Shown: positions 16,995 through 24,221 of the stretch, one piece after another
How the letters are laid out: every line of letters starts with the position of its first letter
Numbering within the stretch: the stretch's first letter is position 1
Assembly: GCF_001429545.1 (NCBI RefSeq)
Contig: NZ_LMSP01000012.1
Span: 514,555 to 578,554, forward strand
Direction of reading: 5' to 3'
Length of the DNA: 64,000 nucleotides
DNA from: Paenibacillus sp. Soil787
Lineage (GTDB): Bacteria > Bacillota > Bacilli > Paenibacillales > NBRC-103111
The notes under the pieces: model-generated
Told to the model about the DNA's origin: nothing
What the model saw: the letters and a program-made list of their open reading frames with translations, nothing else
Databases searched by the model: none
Position numbers and translations under genes: made by a program

Positions 16995-17012
16995 AGCGGT
17001 TTTTTCATTCTG
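16968..17012. terminator. 20-bp perfect hairpin terminator inside both convergent genes
   Basis: Arms 16968-16987 and 16993-17012 are perfect inverted repeats with a 5-nt loop; the core is AAAAAACCGCTTT. The hairpin codes for the last residues of the kinase on one strand and of the GNAT on the other; the two stop codons overlap. Confidence 0.88.
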
Positions 17013-17428
17013 ACATGCAGGATGCCAGCATCATAAAAAGGTTCATCCGAGATGACTTTATAGCCAAGTTGGCTATAAAAGCCCTCAGCTTGACACTGTG
17101 CGTCGAGAATCGCAGATGTGCAATGCTTTTCACGAGCTTGCAGCTCCATGGCAAGAATCATTTGCTTACCTAGGGATTGGCCCCTATATTCTTTCAAAAC
17201 CGCTACTCGCTGCAATTTAGCCGTCTGAGGTTGATACTCATACCAACGAGCAGCCGCAACAGGCTGATCTCCATCTAACATAAGAAAATGATGGCACGCT
17301 TGAGGTGATTCATCCTTATCATCCATTTCCTCGTGCTCAGGTACTTGCTGTTCTTCAACGAACACTTTGAACCTTACGCCAAAACAGGCTTGTAATTGAT
17401 CTTTCGTTGTGACTCGAATAATTTCCAT
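16991..17428 (-). CDS. GNAT family N-acetyltransferase (YjcF/ElaA-like)
   Basis: 145 aa. The acetyl-CoA binding motif is 'LQRVAVLKEYRGQSLGKQMI' (~residues 66-85), and 'RFKVFVEEQQVPEHEEMD' is typical of the YjcF/YitI-like subgroup. The frame is open to 17539, but AAGGAAG precedes the ATG at 17428 and the upstream part overlaps yuiD, so I start at 17428. Substrate unknown. Its 3' end overlaps the convergent kinase gene inside a shared terminator hairpin. Confidence 0.83.
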   Translation of the reverse strand: MEIIRVTTKDQLQACFGVRFKVFVEEQQVPEHEEMDDKDESPQACHHFLMLDGDQPVAAARWYEYQPQTAKLQRVAVLKEYRGQSLGKQMILAMELQAREKHCTSAILDAQCQAEGFYSQLGYKVISDEPFYDAGILHVRMKKPL

Positions 17429-17504
17429 GTGAACTTCTTCCTTTCTAAGAACATTTCTTGATCTTATCCCATTCAAGAAAAGTTGTCCACATGTACCGTT
17501 CATC

Positions 17505-17966
17505 CTATTTCTTAGTTTCCAGCATATAACTAAAAGCACCTATGGCGATACCCAGCAGCGCTCCCCCCACGACTTCTCTTGGCAAATGACCTAAGTGTTC
17601 CTTTAAAGCTTTTCGTTTTCGTTCATGGTACAAACCAGGATGCTGTTTAGCCAAACGCTCCACTTGCTCATCGAGGTCATTCACTTCAACCGCAATCTCT
17701 CCAGCAGCCCGCCTGATTCCCATCGCATCATACATCACGACCGCTCCGAAAACCGAACTCACGGCAAAATCGATCGCAGAAACGCCTCTTTTCATCGCTA
17801 TATAGGTTGCAAGTGCAGATACCCCAGAGGAGTGTGAGCTTGGCATTCCTCCGGTTTGTGTCAGCTGTGACCAGTCCCACTTTCCAGTTTTCAAGTAAAA
17901 AAGTGGCAATTTCATTACTTGAGCAGTACCAATTCCAATCACTGCTGTTGTCAATGCTCGATTCAT
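17505..17966 (-). CDS. yuiD: Divergent PAP2 family membrane protein (YuiD)
   Basis: 153 aa, matching YuiD. Motifs 'GGMPSSHSSGVSALATYIAM' and 'VMYDAMGIRRAAGE' are the divergent PAP2 signature; the C-terminus contains 'LGHLPREVVGGALLGIAIG'. Two to three membrane segments. Lipid phosphatase activity is suggested by the fold only. GAGGTGAAGG supports the ATG at 17966 rather than the longer frame to 18029. Probably co-transcribed with the GNAT gene downstream. Confidence 0.85.
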   Translation of the reverse strand: MNRALTTAVIGIGTAQVMKLPLFYLKTGKWDWSQLTQTGGMPSSHSSGVSALATYIAMKRGVSAIDFAVSSVFGAVVMYDAMGIRRAAGEIAVEVNDLDEQVERLAKQHPGLYHERKRKALKEHLGHLPREVVGGALLGIAIGAFSYMLETKK

Positions 17967-18063
17967 AACCTTCACCTCACTTCTAGCATCCATCACAGGT
18001 TTAGATTCTATTCTAAAAGTTTGATACAATAGAAATGTTGACCCTGAAATGAAAATCTTAATT

Positions 18064-18223
18064 AAGTTTTCCTGTGGAAAACTCAGCCTATGCTTACCAA
18101 GGATAAACGACTCCGTCGTCCTTCAGGAACGAGCGCGTTTGTCAAGGTAGATGCGAAGCAAAAGTATAGAACTTATACTTTCTTATCTACGAAGAAAGTT
18201 TTCCTACGGAAAACTCTAAGGAG
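18064..18223 (+). promoter_or_regulatory. Composite leader repeat: hairpin-SD leader interrupted by a ~90-bp dispersed repeat
   Basis: Hairpin GTTTTCC-TGT-GGAAAAC, then TATGCTTAC (18089-18097), then the dispersed repeat 18099-18190 (GGATAAACGACTCCGTCGTC onward), then GAAGAAA and a second hairpin GTTTTCC-TAC-GGAAAAC (18198-18214) joined to TCTAAGGAG, the Shine-Dalgarno of the CBS gene. The TATGCTTAC...GAAG...hairpin...CTAAGGAG pieces recur without the insert before the genes starting at 23592 and 61041. Confidence 0.7.
18099..18190 (+). repeat. Dispersed ~90-bp structured repeat, copy 1
   Basis: Same sequence, with a few substitutions, as 33612-33704 and 34665-34750, all in the plus orientation. 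It includes the dyad GGA..ACGACTCCGTCGT..CC and a hairpin formed around AAGTATA...TATACTT. Confidence 0.85.
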
Positions 18224-18232
18224 TGTTAATGA

Positions 18233-18664
18233 ATGAATATTGCTTTTTTCCTTTTGCCTAAATCCGAAGTTATCACTACGACATTGCAAGCAACGCTTCG
18301 TCAAACATTAGAACGTATGGAATATCACCGTTATACGGCTGTGCCTATTCTTTCCGATGATGGTCTTTACGTAGGCACGGTTACCGAAGGAGATTTATTG
18401 TGGTTTCTTAAAAATTCAGACGGAATTGGCTTCGAAAATGCTCATCGCCATGTGCTGGCCGAAGTCCCACTGCGTGTACAAAATAAACCGGTTCATATTC
18501 ATGCCGAAATGGTCGATCTTATCGATTTGGCCAAAGTGCAAAACTTCGTTCCGATTGTAGATGATTCCGATAAATTCATCGGGATTGTTCGTAGAAGCGA
18601 GATTATCGAATACTGCGCGAAGCAGATCGTATTTAAATCCCCCTCCGCTGCAGGAGAGAGGTAG
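18233..18664 (+). CDS. CBS-domain pair protein
   Basis: 143 aa consisting of a tandem CBS (Bateman) module: 'LRQTLERMEYHRYTAVPILS' with 'GTVTEGDLLW', then 'VPIVDDSDKFIGIVRRSEII'. Similar stand-alone CBS proteins (YkuL/CcpN-partner-like) bind adenine nucleotides, but the ligand here is unknown. The start is set by CTAAGGAG (18216-18223) in the leader repeat. The 3' end overlaps the convergent glycosyltransferase gene by 32 bp. Confidence 0.83.
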   Translation: MNIAFFLLPKSEVITTTLQATLRQTLERMEYHRYTAVPILSDDGLYVGTVTEGDLLWFLKNSDGIGFENAHRHVLAEVPLRVQNKPVHIHAEMVDLIDLAKVQNFVPIVDDSDKFIGIVRRSEIIEYCAKQIVFKSPSAAGER

Positions 18665-19844
18665 TCCAGGCGCAATGAAGTAAGTAGATGACTTGCGTAA
18701 TCAAATAGGCGCTGCCCAGCATCAGAAATGGAAGCATACCGTACACATAGCGATCCACCGGAATAAATACCATATGGACACTTAAAACCAAGAGAAATGC
18801 CACCGTTAAATATTGAACTGAAAGCTTGCGAAAGCTGAAAATAATCATTGCCATGCTGCCTGCAGCAATTAAGAAAGTATGCAGCTGTGCAAGTGCATTC
18901 GCATACCACGCTGGTACGGAAAAAGGATATGGTCCCACCCACATCGTTTTAAAAAATACGAGTAATTTTCCAATTGTCATCCATTTCATCCATAACAACG
19001 GTTCTTCAATCAAACCTTCTTTTATCCGTCTCAAACCTTCAACGAACTGATTATCTGTATCGATATGGTCCCAATCAATTGTTCCTCGAAAGTAGGGGTC
19101 CGTTCCTCCAAGGAACGGATTGCCCGCTTCCCCTTTGGCGATAAAAATAAAAGAATGAAAAGTTATCCAATTCCGAATCCACCAAGGCATCATGATACAG
19201 GCAAAAGACGCAGCTGCAAGCAATCCATAAGCTGCGTCTATTTTCTTCGTTTTCACCCAAAGAAACATGTAAGGAACAACAGCTAGGGGAAGTACATTCG
19301 GGCGTATAAGAACACAAAGTCCCAGCAGAGCCCCCATCCATAGATGATCCCGCCTTTTATTATCCTGAATGATACGCACCTGCATGTAAAGCAAAGCCGT
19401 AAAAACAGTCAAAAACGGAACCTCCGTCAAGATGAGTGAAGTTGACCAAACGTAGGAAGGATACACCGCGGCAAAAGCGGCGGCGATTAGCCCTGTTATG
19501 GGGTTAAACAACCTTTTCCCAATCAGAAATAAGAATAGTATTGCTCCCAGTGAAATAAAGCAATTCATGATACGAACGACCATTAATGCCGACTCCAGTT
19601 GTTCATGGCCTGTAAGGCTAAATACAGCCGCTAAGAGCAGCGGAAATCCGGGTGTCACGAGTGAATTAGGCACGGTATCGCGATAGGCAAATATGCCTTT
19701 GTCGAGCAATTGAATCGCTGTCTTCGTGTACTCTAATTGATCCCACTCTAATGGTGGGTATTCAGCTTCTAGCACATAGTGCAAGCGTAAATACAAAGCT
19801 GCAGCCATGAGCAGCAGCAAACCAAGCCAAACTCCGCGTTTCAT
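18633..19844 (-). CDS. Glycosyltransferase family 39-like membrane protein (ArnT/PMT type)
   Basis: 403 aa with about ten hydrophobic segments. The first loop has 'EAEYPPLEWDQLEYTKTAIQ' with an acidic 'EWDQ' of the GT-C superfamily, followed by 'NSLVTPGFPLLLAAVF' and 'TEVPFLTVFTALLYM'. It would move a sugar from a polyprenyl-phosphate donor to an extracytoplasmic acceptor. Last gene of a four-gene operon with a GT2 enzyme that could make the lipid-linked donor. AAGGAGAG lies 10 nt before the ATG. Confidence 0.82.
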   Translation of the reverse strand: MKRGVWLGLLLLMAAALYLRLHYVLEAEYPPLEWDQLEYTKTAIQLLDKGIFAYRDTVPNSLVTPGFPLLLAAVFSLTGHEQLESALMVVRIMNCFISLGAILFLFLIGKRLFNPITGLIAAAFAAVYPSYVWSTSLILTEVPFLTVFTALLYMQVRIIQDNKRRDHLWMGALLGLCVLIRPNVLPLAVVPYMFLWVKTKKIDAAYGLLAAASFACIMMPWWIRNWITFHSFIFIAKGEAGNPFLGGTDPYFRGTIDWDHIDTDNQFVEGLRRIKEGLIEEPLLWMKWMTIGKLLVFFKTMWVGPYPFSVPAWYANALAQLHTFLIAAGSMAMIIFSFRKLSVQYLTVAFLLVLSVHMVFIPVDRYVYGMLPFLMLGSAYLITQVIYLLHCAWTTSLLQRRGI

Positions 19845-19872
19845 AAGACCCTACTCTCCTTATTAGACAAAC

Positions 19873-20229
19873 CTATCTAGCTAACAGGTAGGCGCCTCCA
19901 ACTACGAAGAGCAGCCCTAACCATTGTGATGATGTAAATGTTTCCTTTAATATCAACCACCCGAACAACGCGCCCAGTACATACGCAATCGATTGGAGCG
20001 GATAAACACGACTTAGATCGAATCGACTTAGCGCATAGAACCATATCAACGTAGCCATTCCATAAAGTAAGCATCCCACTAGAATGTAAGGCTGCATCAG
20101 TACGGTTCCTAAATTATGTATCCCTGTTAATGGCGTTCGATTGAGTGCTATTTTCCATGCAATTTGACCACACACCAGTAAACATACATTTAGGAATACA
20201 ATGAGAATCGGTGTCGTCATCAATCTCAT
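19873..20229 (-). CDS. Small EamA/SMR-like four-TM membrane protein
   Basis: 118 aa with four predicted membrane helices; 'LSRFDLSRVYPLQSIAYVLG' and 'LILKETFTSSQWLGLLFVVG' match the EamA/SMR (ArnE/ArnF-like) pattern. In lipid-linked sugar operons such proteins act as flippase subunits for polyprenyl-phosphate sugars (ArnE/ArnF precedent). The start overlaps the stop of the DUF2304 gene (ATGA), indicating coupling. Confidence 0.8.
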   Translation of the reverse strand: MRLMTTPILIVFLNVCLLVCGQIAWKIALNRTPLTGIHNLGTVLMQPYILVGCLLYGMATLIWFYALSRFDLSRVYPLQSIAYVLGALFGWLILKETFTSSQWLGLLFVVGGAYLLAR

Positions 20230-20570
20230 TCAGACCCCTTTCCTCGCAATTGTTCTTGCAGCAGCGCAACTTCCTGTATCAACCGGGTCAATTTGCGATG
20301 AAGCTTAGAAATAACTAGCGTCAAATGCATGATAAATACTAATGAGAATAACAATCCTACCAGAAAAAGCAAGGAAGGCGCATAATAGATATGCATTCTC
20401 TGCGATACCTGATCCAATAAGCTTGGAAACACACTAAACATGGCCATGATAAGCCCTAGCACTAGCCAGAGAATAGCGTACTGCTCCTGTAGTTTTTGCC
20501 TACGAATAAGCTCTACGGAAATGAAAATAAATACCAAACAAAAAGAGATTGCCCAAACATATACATTCAT
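20226..20570 (-). CDS. DUF2304 family membrane protein
   Basis: 114 aa with three hydrophobic segments and a C-terminal coiled tail; 'LIRRQKLQEQYAILWLVLG' is the typical DUF2304 loop. The family is habitually found next to GT2 dolichol-phosphate-mannose-synthase-like enzymes, as here (6 bp downstream of the GT2 gene). Precise role unknown. Confidence 0.8.
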   Translation of the reverse strand: MNVYVWAISFCLVFIFISVELIRRQKLQEQYAILWLVLGLIMAMFSVFPSLLDQVSQRMHIYYAPSLLFLVGLLFSLVFIMHLTLVISKLHRKLTRLIQEVALLQEQLRGKGSE

Positions 20571-20576
20571 GAAATA

Positions 20577-21275
20577 TCAACTCACATTACGAATTCTTGA
20601 CATACATACAGCAAGAGATACTTTAACCATATAGTAGAGCGATTTCAAAGGGGTAATGGACGATTGACCCGCTTTCCTCTCATGCATTAAAACAGATACT
20701 TCTTTCAATCTGAATTGCTGCCGTTCTAGTAAAACGATAGCTTCAACCTCCGGATAATCCTCCGGGTAATACCTTGCAAAAAGCTCAATGATGGGACGGT
20801 TCACCGCTCTAAAGCCCGATGTAGGATCTGTGAAGGTCTTACCAATCATCCAACTAATCATCCAAGTAAAAAAGAGAATACCTAATCGTCGATTCCAAGC
20901 GGAACGATAGGCGGTCTTCATCAGAAATCGTGAGCCGATGCAGCAATCCACATGTCCAGTCAAGATTGGCTCCATAATTTGAGTCAATGCTTCGGGATCA
21001 TGTTGACCATCTGCATCGATCTGTATAGCGATATCGTAGCCATTCCTTGCCGCGTACATGTATCCCGTTTGCATGGCGCCACCGATGCCTAGATTGACAG
21101 GCAAATCGATTACAGCCGCATGCTGCAACGCACGGGCAACTGTAGAGGTACGATCCGTGGAACCATCATTGATGATGACAATATCCATATTAGGCTGCTC
21201 CCGCTTTATGGAAGCTACCACACCTGCTAACGTTTTTTCTTCGTTGTAAGCCGGAATAATGGCAAGGGTCTTCAT
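20577..21275 (-). CDS. GT2 glycosyltransferase, polyprenyl-phosphate hexose synthase type
   Basis: 232 aa GT-A fold: 'LAIIPAYNEEKTLAGVVASI', the nucleotide-binding 'VIINDGSTDRT' and the DXD-region 'QIDADGQHDPEAL'. It resembles dolichol-phosphate mannosyltransferase/DPM1-like enzymes that load a sugar onto undecaprenyl phosphate. No C-terminal membrane domain. GGAAGG supports the ATG at 21275, not the longer frame to 21308. First intact gene of the operon GT2-DUF2304-EamA-GT39, which together look sufficient to make, flip and transfer a lipid-linked sugar to a surface acceptor (inference). Confidence 0.87.
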   Translation of the reverse strand: MKTLAIIPAYNEEKTLAGVVASIKREQPNMDIVIINDGSTDRTSTVARALQHAAVIDLPVNLGIGGAMQTGYMYAARNGYDIAIQIDADGQHDPEALTQIMEPILTGHVDCCIGSRFLMKTAYRSAWNRRLGILFFTWMISWMIGKTFTDPTSGFRAVNRPIIELFARYYPEDYPEVEAIVLLERQQFRLKEVSVLMHERKAGQSSITPLKSLYYMVKVSLAVCMSRIRNVS

Positions 21276-21320
21276 TAAGTCATTCCTTCCCTCCCTACGA
21301 TCATCCATTCTTAACCATCT

Positions 21321-21570
21321 CTATTCCCAAGCATACCCGCTTCTCCATCTGATTAAACCAAATGCCATGAATGCAAATAGATAGAGCCCGAAACGCAAAA
21401 AAAGAATGGGATTTAGTCCCCATCCTTCCCATCATCGAAGCAGCAAGTAACCCTTATACGATCAACACTTATGAAGAAGACTGTTGCGAAAACATGCGAA
21501 ATCACCGTAATTAACATGCTGAATAAGTTCCAAAAAGCAAAATGTCGTTCCTTGGGTTTTGGTTTGGATT
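21321..21570 (-). pseudogene. Decayed membrane-protein gene upstream of the GT operon
   Basis: Minus-strand frames hold two membrane-protein-like pieces in different frames: 'KERHFAFWNLFSMLITVISH' with 'FATVFFISVDRIR' and, after a frameshift and a TGA, 'GLNPILFLRFGLYLFAFMAF' ending 'WRSGYAWE' at 21321. Together they look like the C-terminal part of a multi-spanning protein that once headed the operon. Family not identified. Confidence 0.45.
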
Positions 21571-21638
21571 ATAGAGCGCATCACTTTGGAATAGTTAAAA
21601 AAGAATGGAAAGCGTAGCGAGGTCCTCTCTATCATAAG

Positions 21639-21836
21639 TTAGAGTTTCACGTTGAGATCCATGTGAAACTTGATGGCGTAGGAGTCGTTATGTGGTTGAG
21701 ATGCTTCAATCGAAGGGTTGACAACGCTTGTGCGCGTAACTTCATTTTGTTGATTTTGTTGATCTTGTAGTTCTTGCCATTGAATTGGCTGAATGCCAAG
21801 CTGACTCATTACGTGATTAATATCGATTTCTCTCAC
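21639..21836 (-). CDS. Small hypothetical protein (65 aa)
   Basis: GGGGAG precedes the GTG at 21836, giving a 65-residue soluble protein beginning 'REIDINHVMSQLGIQPIQW', with a Gln/Asn-rich middle ('QDQQNQQNEV') and a C-terminus ending 'FHMDLNVKL'. The frame is open upstream to 21923 but without a ribosome binding site. I do not recognise the family. Confidence 0.55.
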   Translation of the reverse strand: MREIDINHVMSQLGIQPIQWQELQDQQNQQNEVTRTSVVNPSIEASQPHNDSYAIKFHMDLNVKL

Positions 21837-21995
21837 GATTCCAACTCCCCATCCACGGTTTGTCTCTTTCTTTTGTCTACACTTTACTTTATCGGTCATT
21901 CTGCTATCTGTAAATATGGACATATTGTCGAATCGCCTAAAAAATCAATAAATCTTTTATTAAGTTCACTTAATGAATGAAGTTAGAATTCGACA

Positions 21996-22036
21996 AAAAG
22001 ACAAAAGAGCTGCTTCATGCGGCGCTTTTGTCTTTT
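21996..22036. terminator. Bidirectional terminator
   Basis: AAAAGACAAAAG (21996-22007) pairs with CTTTTGTCTTTT (22025-22036). It serves the minus-strand gene that ends at 22052. Confidence 0.85.
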
Positions 22037-22051
22037 CATGCACATTTTCAA

Positions 22052-22528
22052 CTATTGTACTTGTCCATTCGATGACACTCTGGATGAAACAAATTCGCTC
22101 GCCCAATCTACCATACCATTCATTAAAGTGAGTATAAGATTGACCGCATCTTTCTCATTTAATGAACCGTTGGATTGACTGCTTACATATTGGGACGTCT
22201 TCTGTTCTAATTTTTCAACGAGATCCTTGATTTTCAATAAATCATTGGCTAAGTCTGTTACTTGCTGACCATTCGCGTCACCTTGATTAGCTCTTTTACT
22301 TTTACTTTGATTTTGATTTTGATTCTGGTCTTGACCCTGTGCCTGTTGGTTAGAGTCAAAGGATTGCTGGTCACTGCTGCTATTATTAAATTGTTGCTGC
22401 CCTTGGCTTTGTGAGCTTTGAGAGCTGTTAGTCAACATCTTCTTAACTTGCTCTAGCTCGATGAGCACCATATCGTTTTGTTTCGTTAGTTCATCCATTT
22501 GCAGCTTGAGATCCTGCGTTTTAATCAT
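22052..22528 (-). CDS. Gln/Asn/Ser-rich coiled-coil protein, unknown function
   Basis: 158 aa. The N-terminal coiled coil ('LKLQMDELTKQNDMVLIELE') leads into a low-complexity Q/N/S linker (~residues 35-85) and a C-terminal helical region ('DLANDLLKIKDLVEKLEQKT', 'NLILTLMNGMVDWASEFVSS'). No signal peptide. The composition resembles spore-associated or coat-type proteins of Bacillales, but no homologue is recognised. Lies 21 bp downstream of the superoxide dismutase gene, so it may be co-transcribed. Confidence 0.65.
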   Translation of the reverse strand: MIKTQDLKLQMDELTKQNDMVLIELEQVKKMLTNSSQSSQSQGQQQFNNSSSDQQSFDSNQQAQGQDQNQNQNQSKSKRANQGDANGQQVTDLANDLLKIKDLVEKLEQKTSQYVSSQSNGSLNEKDAVNLILTLMNGMVDWASEFVSSRVSSNGQVQ

Positions 22529-22549
22529 GTTGTCAGACAGCTCCTTCCC

Positions 22550-23101
22550 TTATTTCACAGCACCGCATGCAATTCGTTTCCCCGAATTACCGGATGGATC
22601 CGTCTTCAGATCATCTTCTTTCTCATGGATGACCAGACTTGTGCCCCCTTGTTTTAACAATGAATTCGGCCTGTCCGGAAGCAGTACTGCAGACTTAGTA
22701 ATGGCATTGAACTTCCCATTTCCCTGTGCATCCACGACCAAATTGGGGAGATCCCCTGCATGGAAACCTTTCGGATTGTGAAAGCCATGTTCCTTCTTAA
22801 ATGGATTGAAGTGTGCTCCTGCCGAATCAAAGTTAGGGGCTTCACAGACTGCTTTTTCATGAAAGTGTAAGCCATGATTTCCTGGTGTCAGCCCGCTAAC
22901 TTGGAGATCAATCTGAACTCCATCCTGAACAGATGTTAAATGGGCAGTCCCTATGGGTTGGCCGCTCGAACCGATCATTGAAACTTGCAGCTCAGATGGT
23001 GGTGATGCGGCTTCTTTCGTCATTGTACTCTTCACACTTTGACAAGCGGTTAATACAAGCAACCCCAGACTGACAGTCATGATGATCTTAATTGATTTCA
23101 T
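22550..23101 (-). CDS. sodC: Cu/Zn superoxide dismutase, lipoprotein
   Basis: 183 aa. A lipoprotein signal with lipobox 'VLTACQ' anchors it outside the membrane. All metal ligands of the family are visible: 'HFHEKAVC' (Cu His pair), 'AHFNP' (bridging His), 'HGFHNPKGFHAGD' (Zn His and Asp), 'VIHEKEDD' (Cu His), plus the active-site Arg in 'GKRIACG'. It should therefore be catalytically competent, dismutating extracellular superoxide. GGGAGGAT supports the ATG at 23101 over the longer frame. Confidence 0.9.
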   Translation of the reverse strand: MKSIKIIMTVSLGLLVLTACQSVKSTMTKEAASPPSELQVSMIGSSGQPIGTAHLTSVQDGVQIDLQVSGLTPGNHGLHFHEKAVCEAPNFDSAGAHFNPFKKEHGFHNPKGFHAGDLPNLVVDAQGNGKFNAITKSAVLLPDRPNSLLKQGGTSLVIHEKEDDLKTDPSGNSGKRIACGAVK

Positions 23102-23215
23102 TAACGATATCCTCCCGATAACTTGGTTTTTACATAATCTACTCTTAGGATGCACAACTGCATTACACCGTAACCGCATTAAAAGAACAAATTTTTCATA
23201 TTAGCGTTCTATAGC

Positions 23216-23243
23216 AAAAAGCCCGCAATCTCTCGATTGCAGA
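23216..23243 (-). terminator. Terminator of the coiled-coil gene at 23266
   Basis: On the minus strand GTCTGCAATC-GAGA-GATTGCGGGC is followed by TTTTTGC. Confidence 0.75.
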
Positions 23244-23265
23244 CTTCATTCATGCCTTTATCTCC

Positions 23266-23592
23266 TTATAAAATCGTCATGAGTTTCGCAATGATTTGTA
23301 GATTCTCTAGCTTCCTTTTGTAGAAATGGAACTCAACCTTCGTATGCTCGACGGCGTCTTCCATCCGCAAAACTTGCTGCTGTAAATCTTTGGTGTATGG
23401 CCACATCTCCGCTTGTCGGTGAAGCTCGTTTTTCCCTGTAACCATACCGTCCCCAATAACTTCACATTCTTTGGCTAGAAGCTGATGCTTTGCCCAGGCC
23501 AGTTCCGATACCGCATCCACATAGATGGCTTCTGCTTGTTTAAGCAACTCCGGTACAAGTTGTAACTCCAAAATAACATCCGACCGATTCAT
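23266..23592 (-). CDS. Small coiled-coil hypothetical protein (108 aa)
   Basis: 108 aa, wholly helical: 'PELLKQAEAIYVDAVSELAW', 'LQQQVLRMEDAVEHTKVEFH'. Heptads suggest a coiled coil. No motif recognised; phage/flagellar chaperone-like folds are possible but unsupported. TAGGAGG, part of a recurring hairpin leader, sets the start at 23592. Monocistronic, with its own terminator. Confidence 0.65.
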   Translation of the reverse strand: MNRSDVILELQLVPELLKQAEAIYVDAVSELAWAKHQLLAKECEVIGDGMVTGKNELHRQAEMWPYTKDLQQQVLRMEDAVEHTKVEFHFYKRKLENLQIIAKLMTIL

Positions 23593-23599
23593 TCGGATT

Positions 23600-23641
23600 C
23601 CTCCTAAGAGTTTTCGTAAGAAAACTAACTTCGTAAGCATA
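23600..23641 (-). promoter_or_regulatory. Hairpin-Shine-Dalgarno leader element, copy 2
   Basis: On the minus strand: TATGCTTACGAAGTT, hairpin AGTTTTCTTACGAAAACT (23609-23626), then CTTAGGAGG, the ribosome binding site of the gene at 23592. It matches the leaders before 18233 and 61041. Confidence 0.7.
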
Positions 23642-23842
23642 AGCTCAACTTAGCAAATCATGAACTTTTGCTGCTTCGCCTCATGTATATTCATAGAAAA
23701 AATAAAACATGCTTAATCGTGCTATCAGGCGAAAACAAAGCATTTTCTCGCAGGATACGACTTATATTGCTATTCGAATTCCACAAGGAATGACAAACGG
23801 ATAAAGGTTACATTAAATCTATCATTTCGTCCACTACCCTAC

Positions 23843-23871
23843 TTGTTTAGCCTGCTAGAAGCAGCTAAAAT
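23843..23871 (+). promoter_or_regulatory. Promoter of the small acidic protein gene
   Basis: -35 TTGTTT (23843-23848), 17-bp spacer, -10 TAAAAT (23866-23871), 34 bp before the start codon. Confidence 0.5.
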
Positions 23872-23904
23872 GATACTATACGTATCAGAGGAGGTGACAA
23901 ATAA

Positions 23905-24063
23905 ATGAGCCAAAACGAAGAAGTTGTATCCCAAAATGAAGAAGAAATCGCCCCAGAGTCCACCGAAGAAGTGGTGAGCGAAGAGGTGTCTTCTGAAGAA
24001 GTTGCAGAAGCTGCCCAAGAAGCTGCTGCTGCGGAAGAAAGCACGGAATCCGAAGAGGAATAA
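23905..24063 (+). CDS. Small Glu-rich acidic protein (52 aa)
   Basis: A strong AGAGGAGGTGA precedes the ATG at 23905. The 52-residue product is nearly half Glu, with repeated 'EEVVS'/'EEVSSEEV' blocks and an Ala run, and ends 'ESTESEEE'. No family recognised and low complexity makes homology uncertain, but the strong ribosome binding site, promoter and terminator argue that it is expressed. Its neighbour is a spore SASP gene; a spore or nucleic-acid-mimic role would be speculation. Confidence 0.7.
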   Translation: MSQNEEVVSQNEEEIAPESTEEVVSEEVSSEEVAEAAQEAAAAEESTESEEE

Positions 24064-24083
24064 TCCATTCTAATTATATATTT

Positions 24084-24110
24084 CCCCCCAGCCTTTTGGT
24101 TGGGGGTTTA
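24084..24110 (+). terminator. Terminator after the small acidic protein
   Basis: CCCCCA.CC-TTTT-GG.TGGGGG hairpin followed by TTTATT. Confidence 0.8.
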
Positions 24111-24221
24111 TTGATGTTTGGAGGACAGTAAAAAAACTTGTAAATTTTTTTGAATTTCGCGAATAAATAATCTGAACATTCAAATAATACTGGTGTACCA
24201 AAAAAAAGGAGATGATTATGA

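Noticed and set aside
24130..24200. Sigma-G promoter upstream of the SASP gene
   Set aside because: Only loose matches to the -35 and -10 consensus; expected biologically but not convincing by sequence alone.
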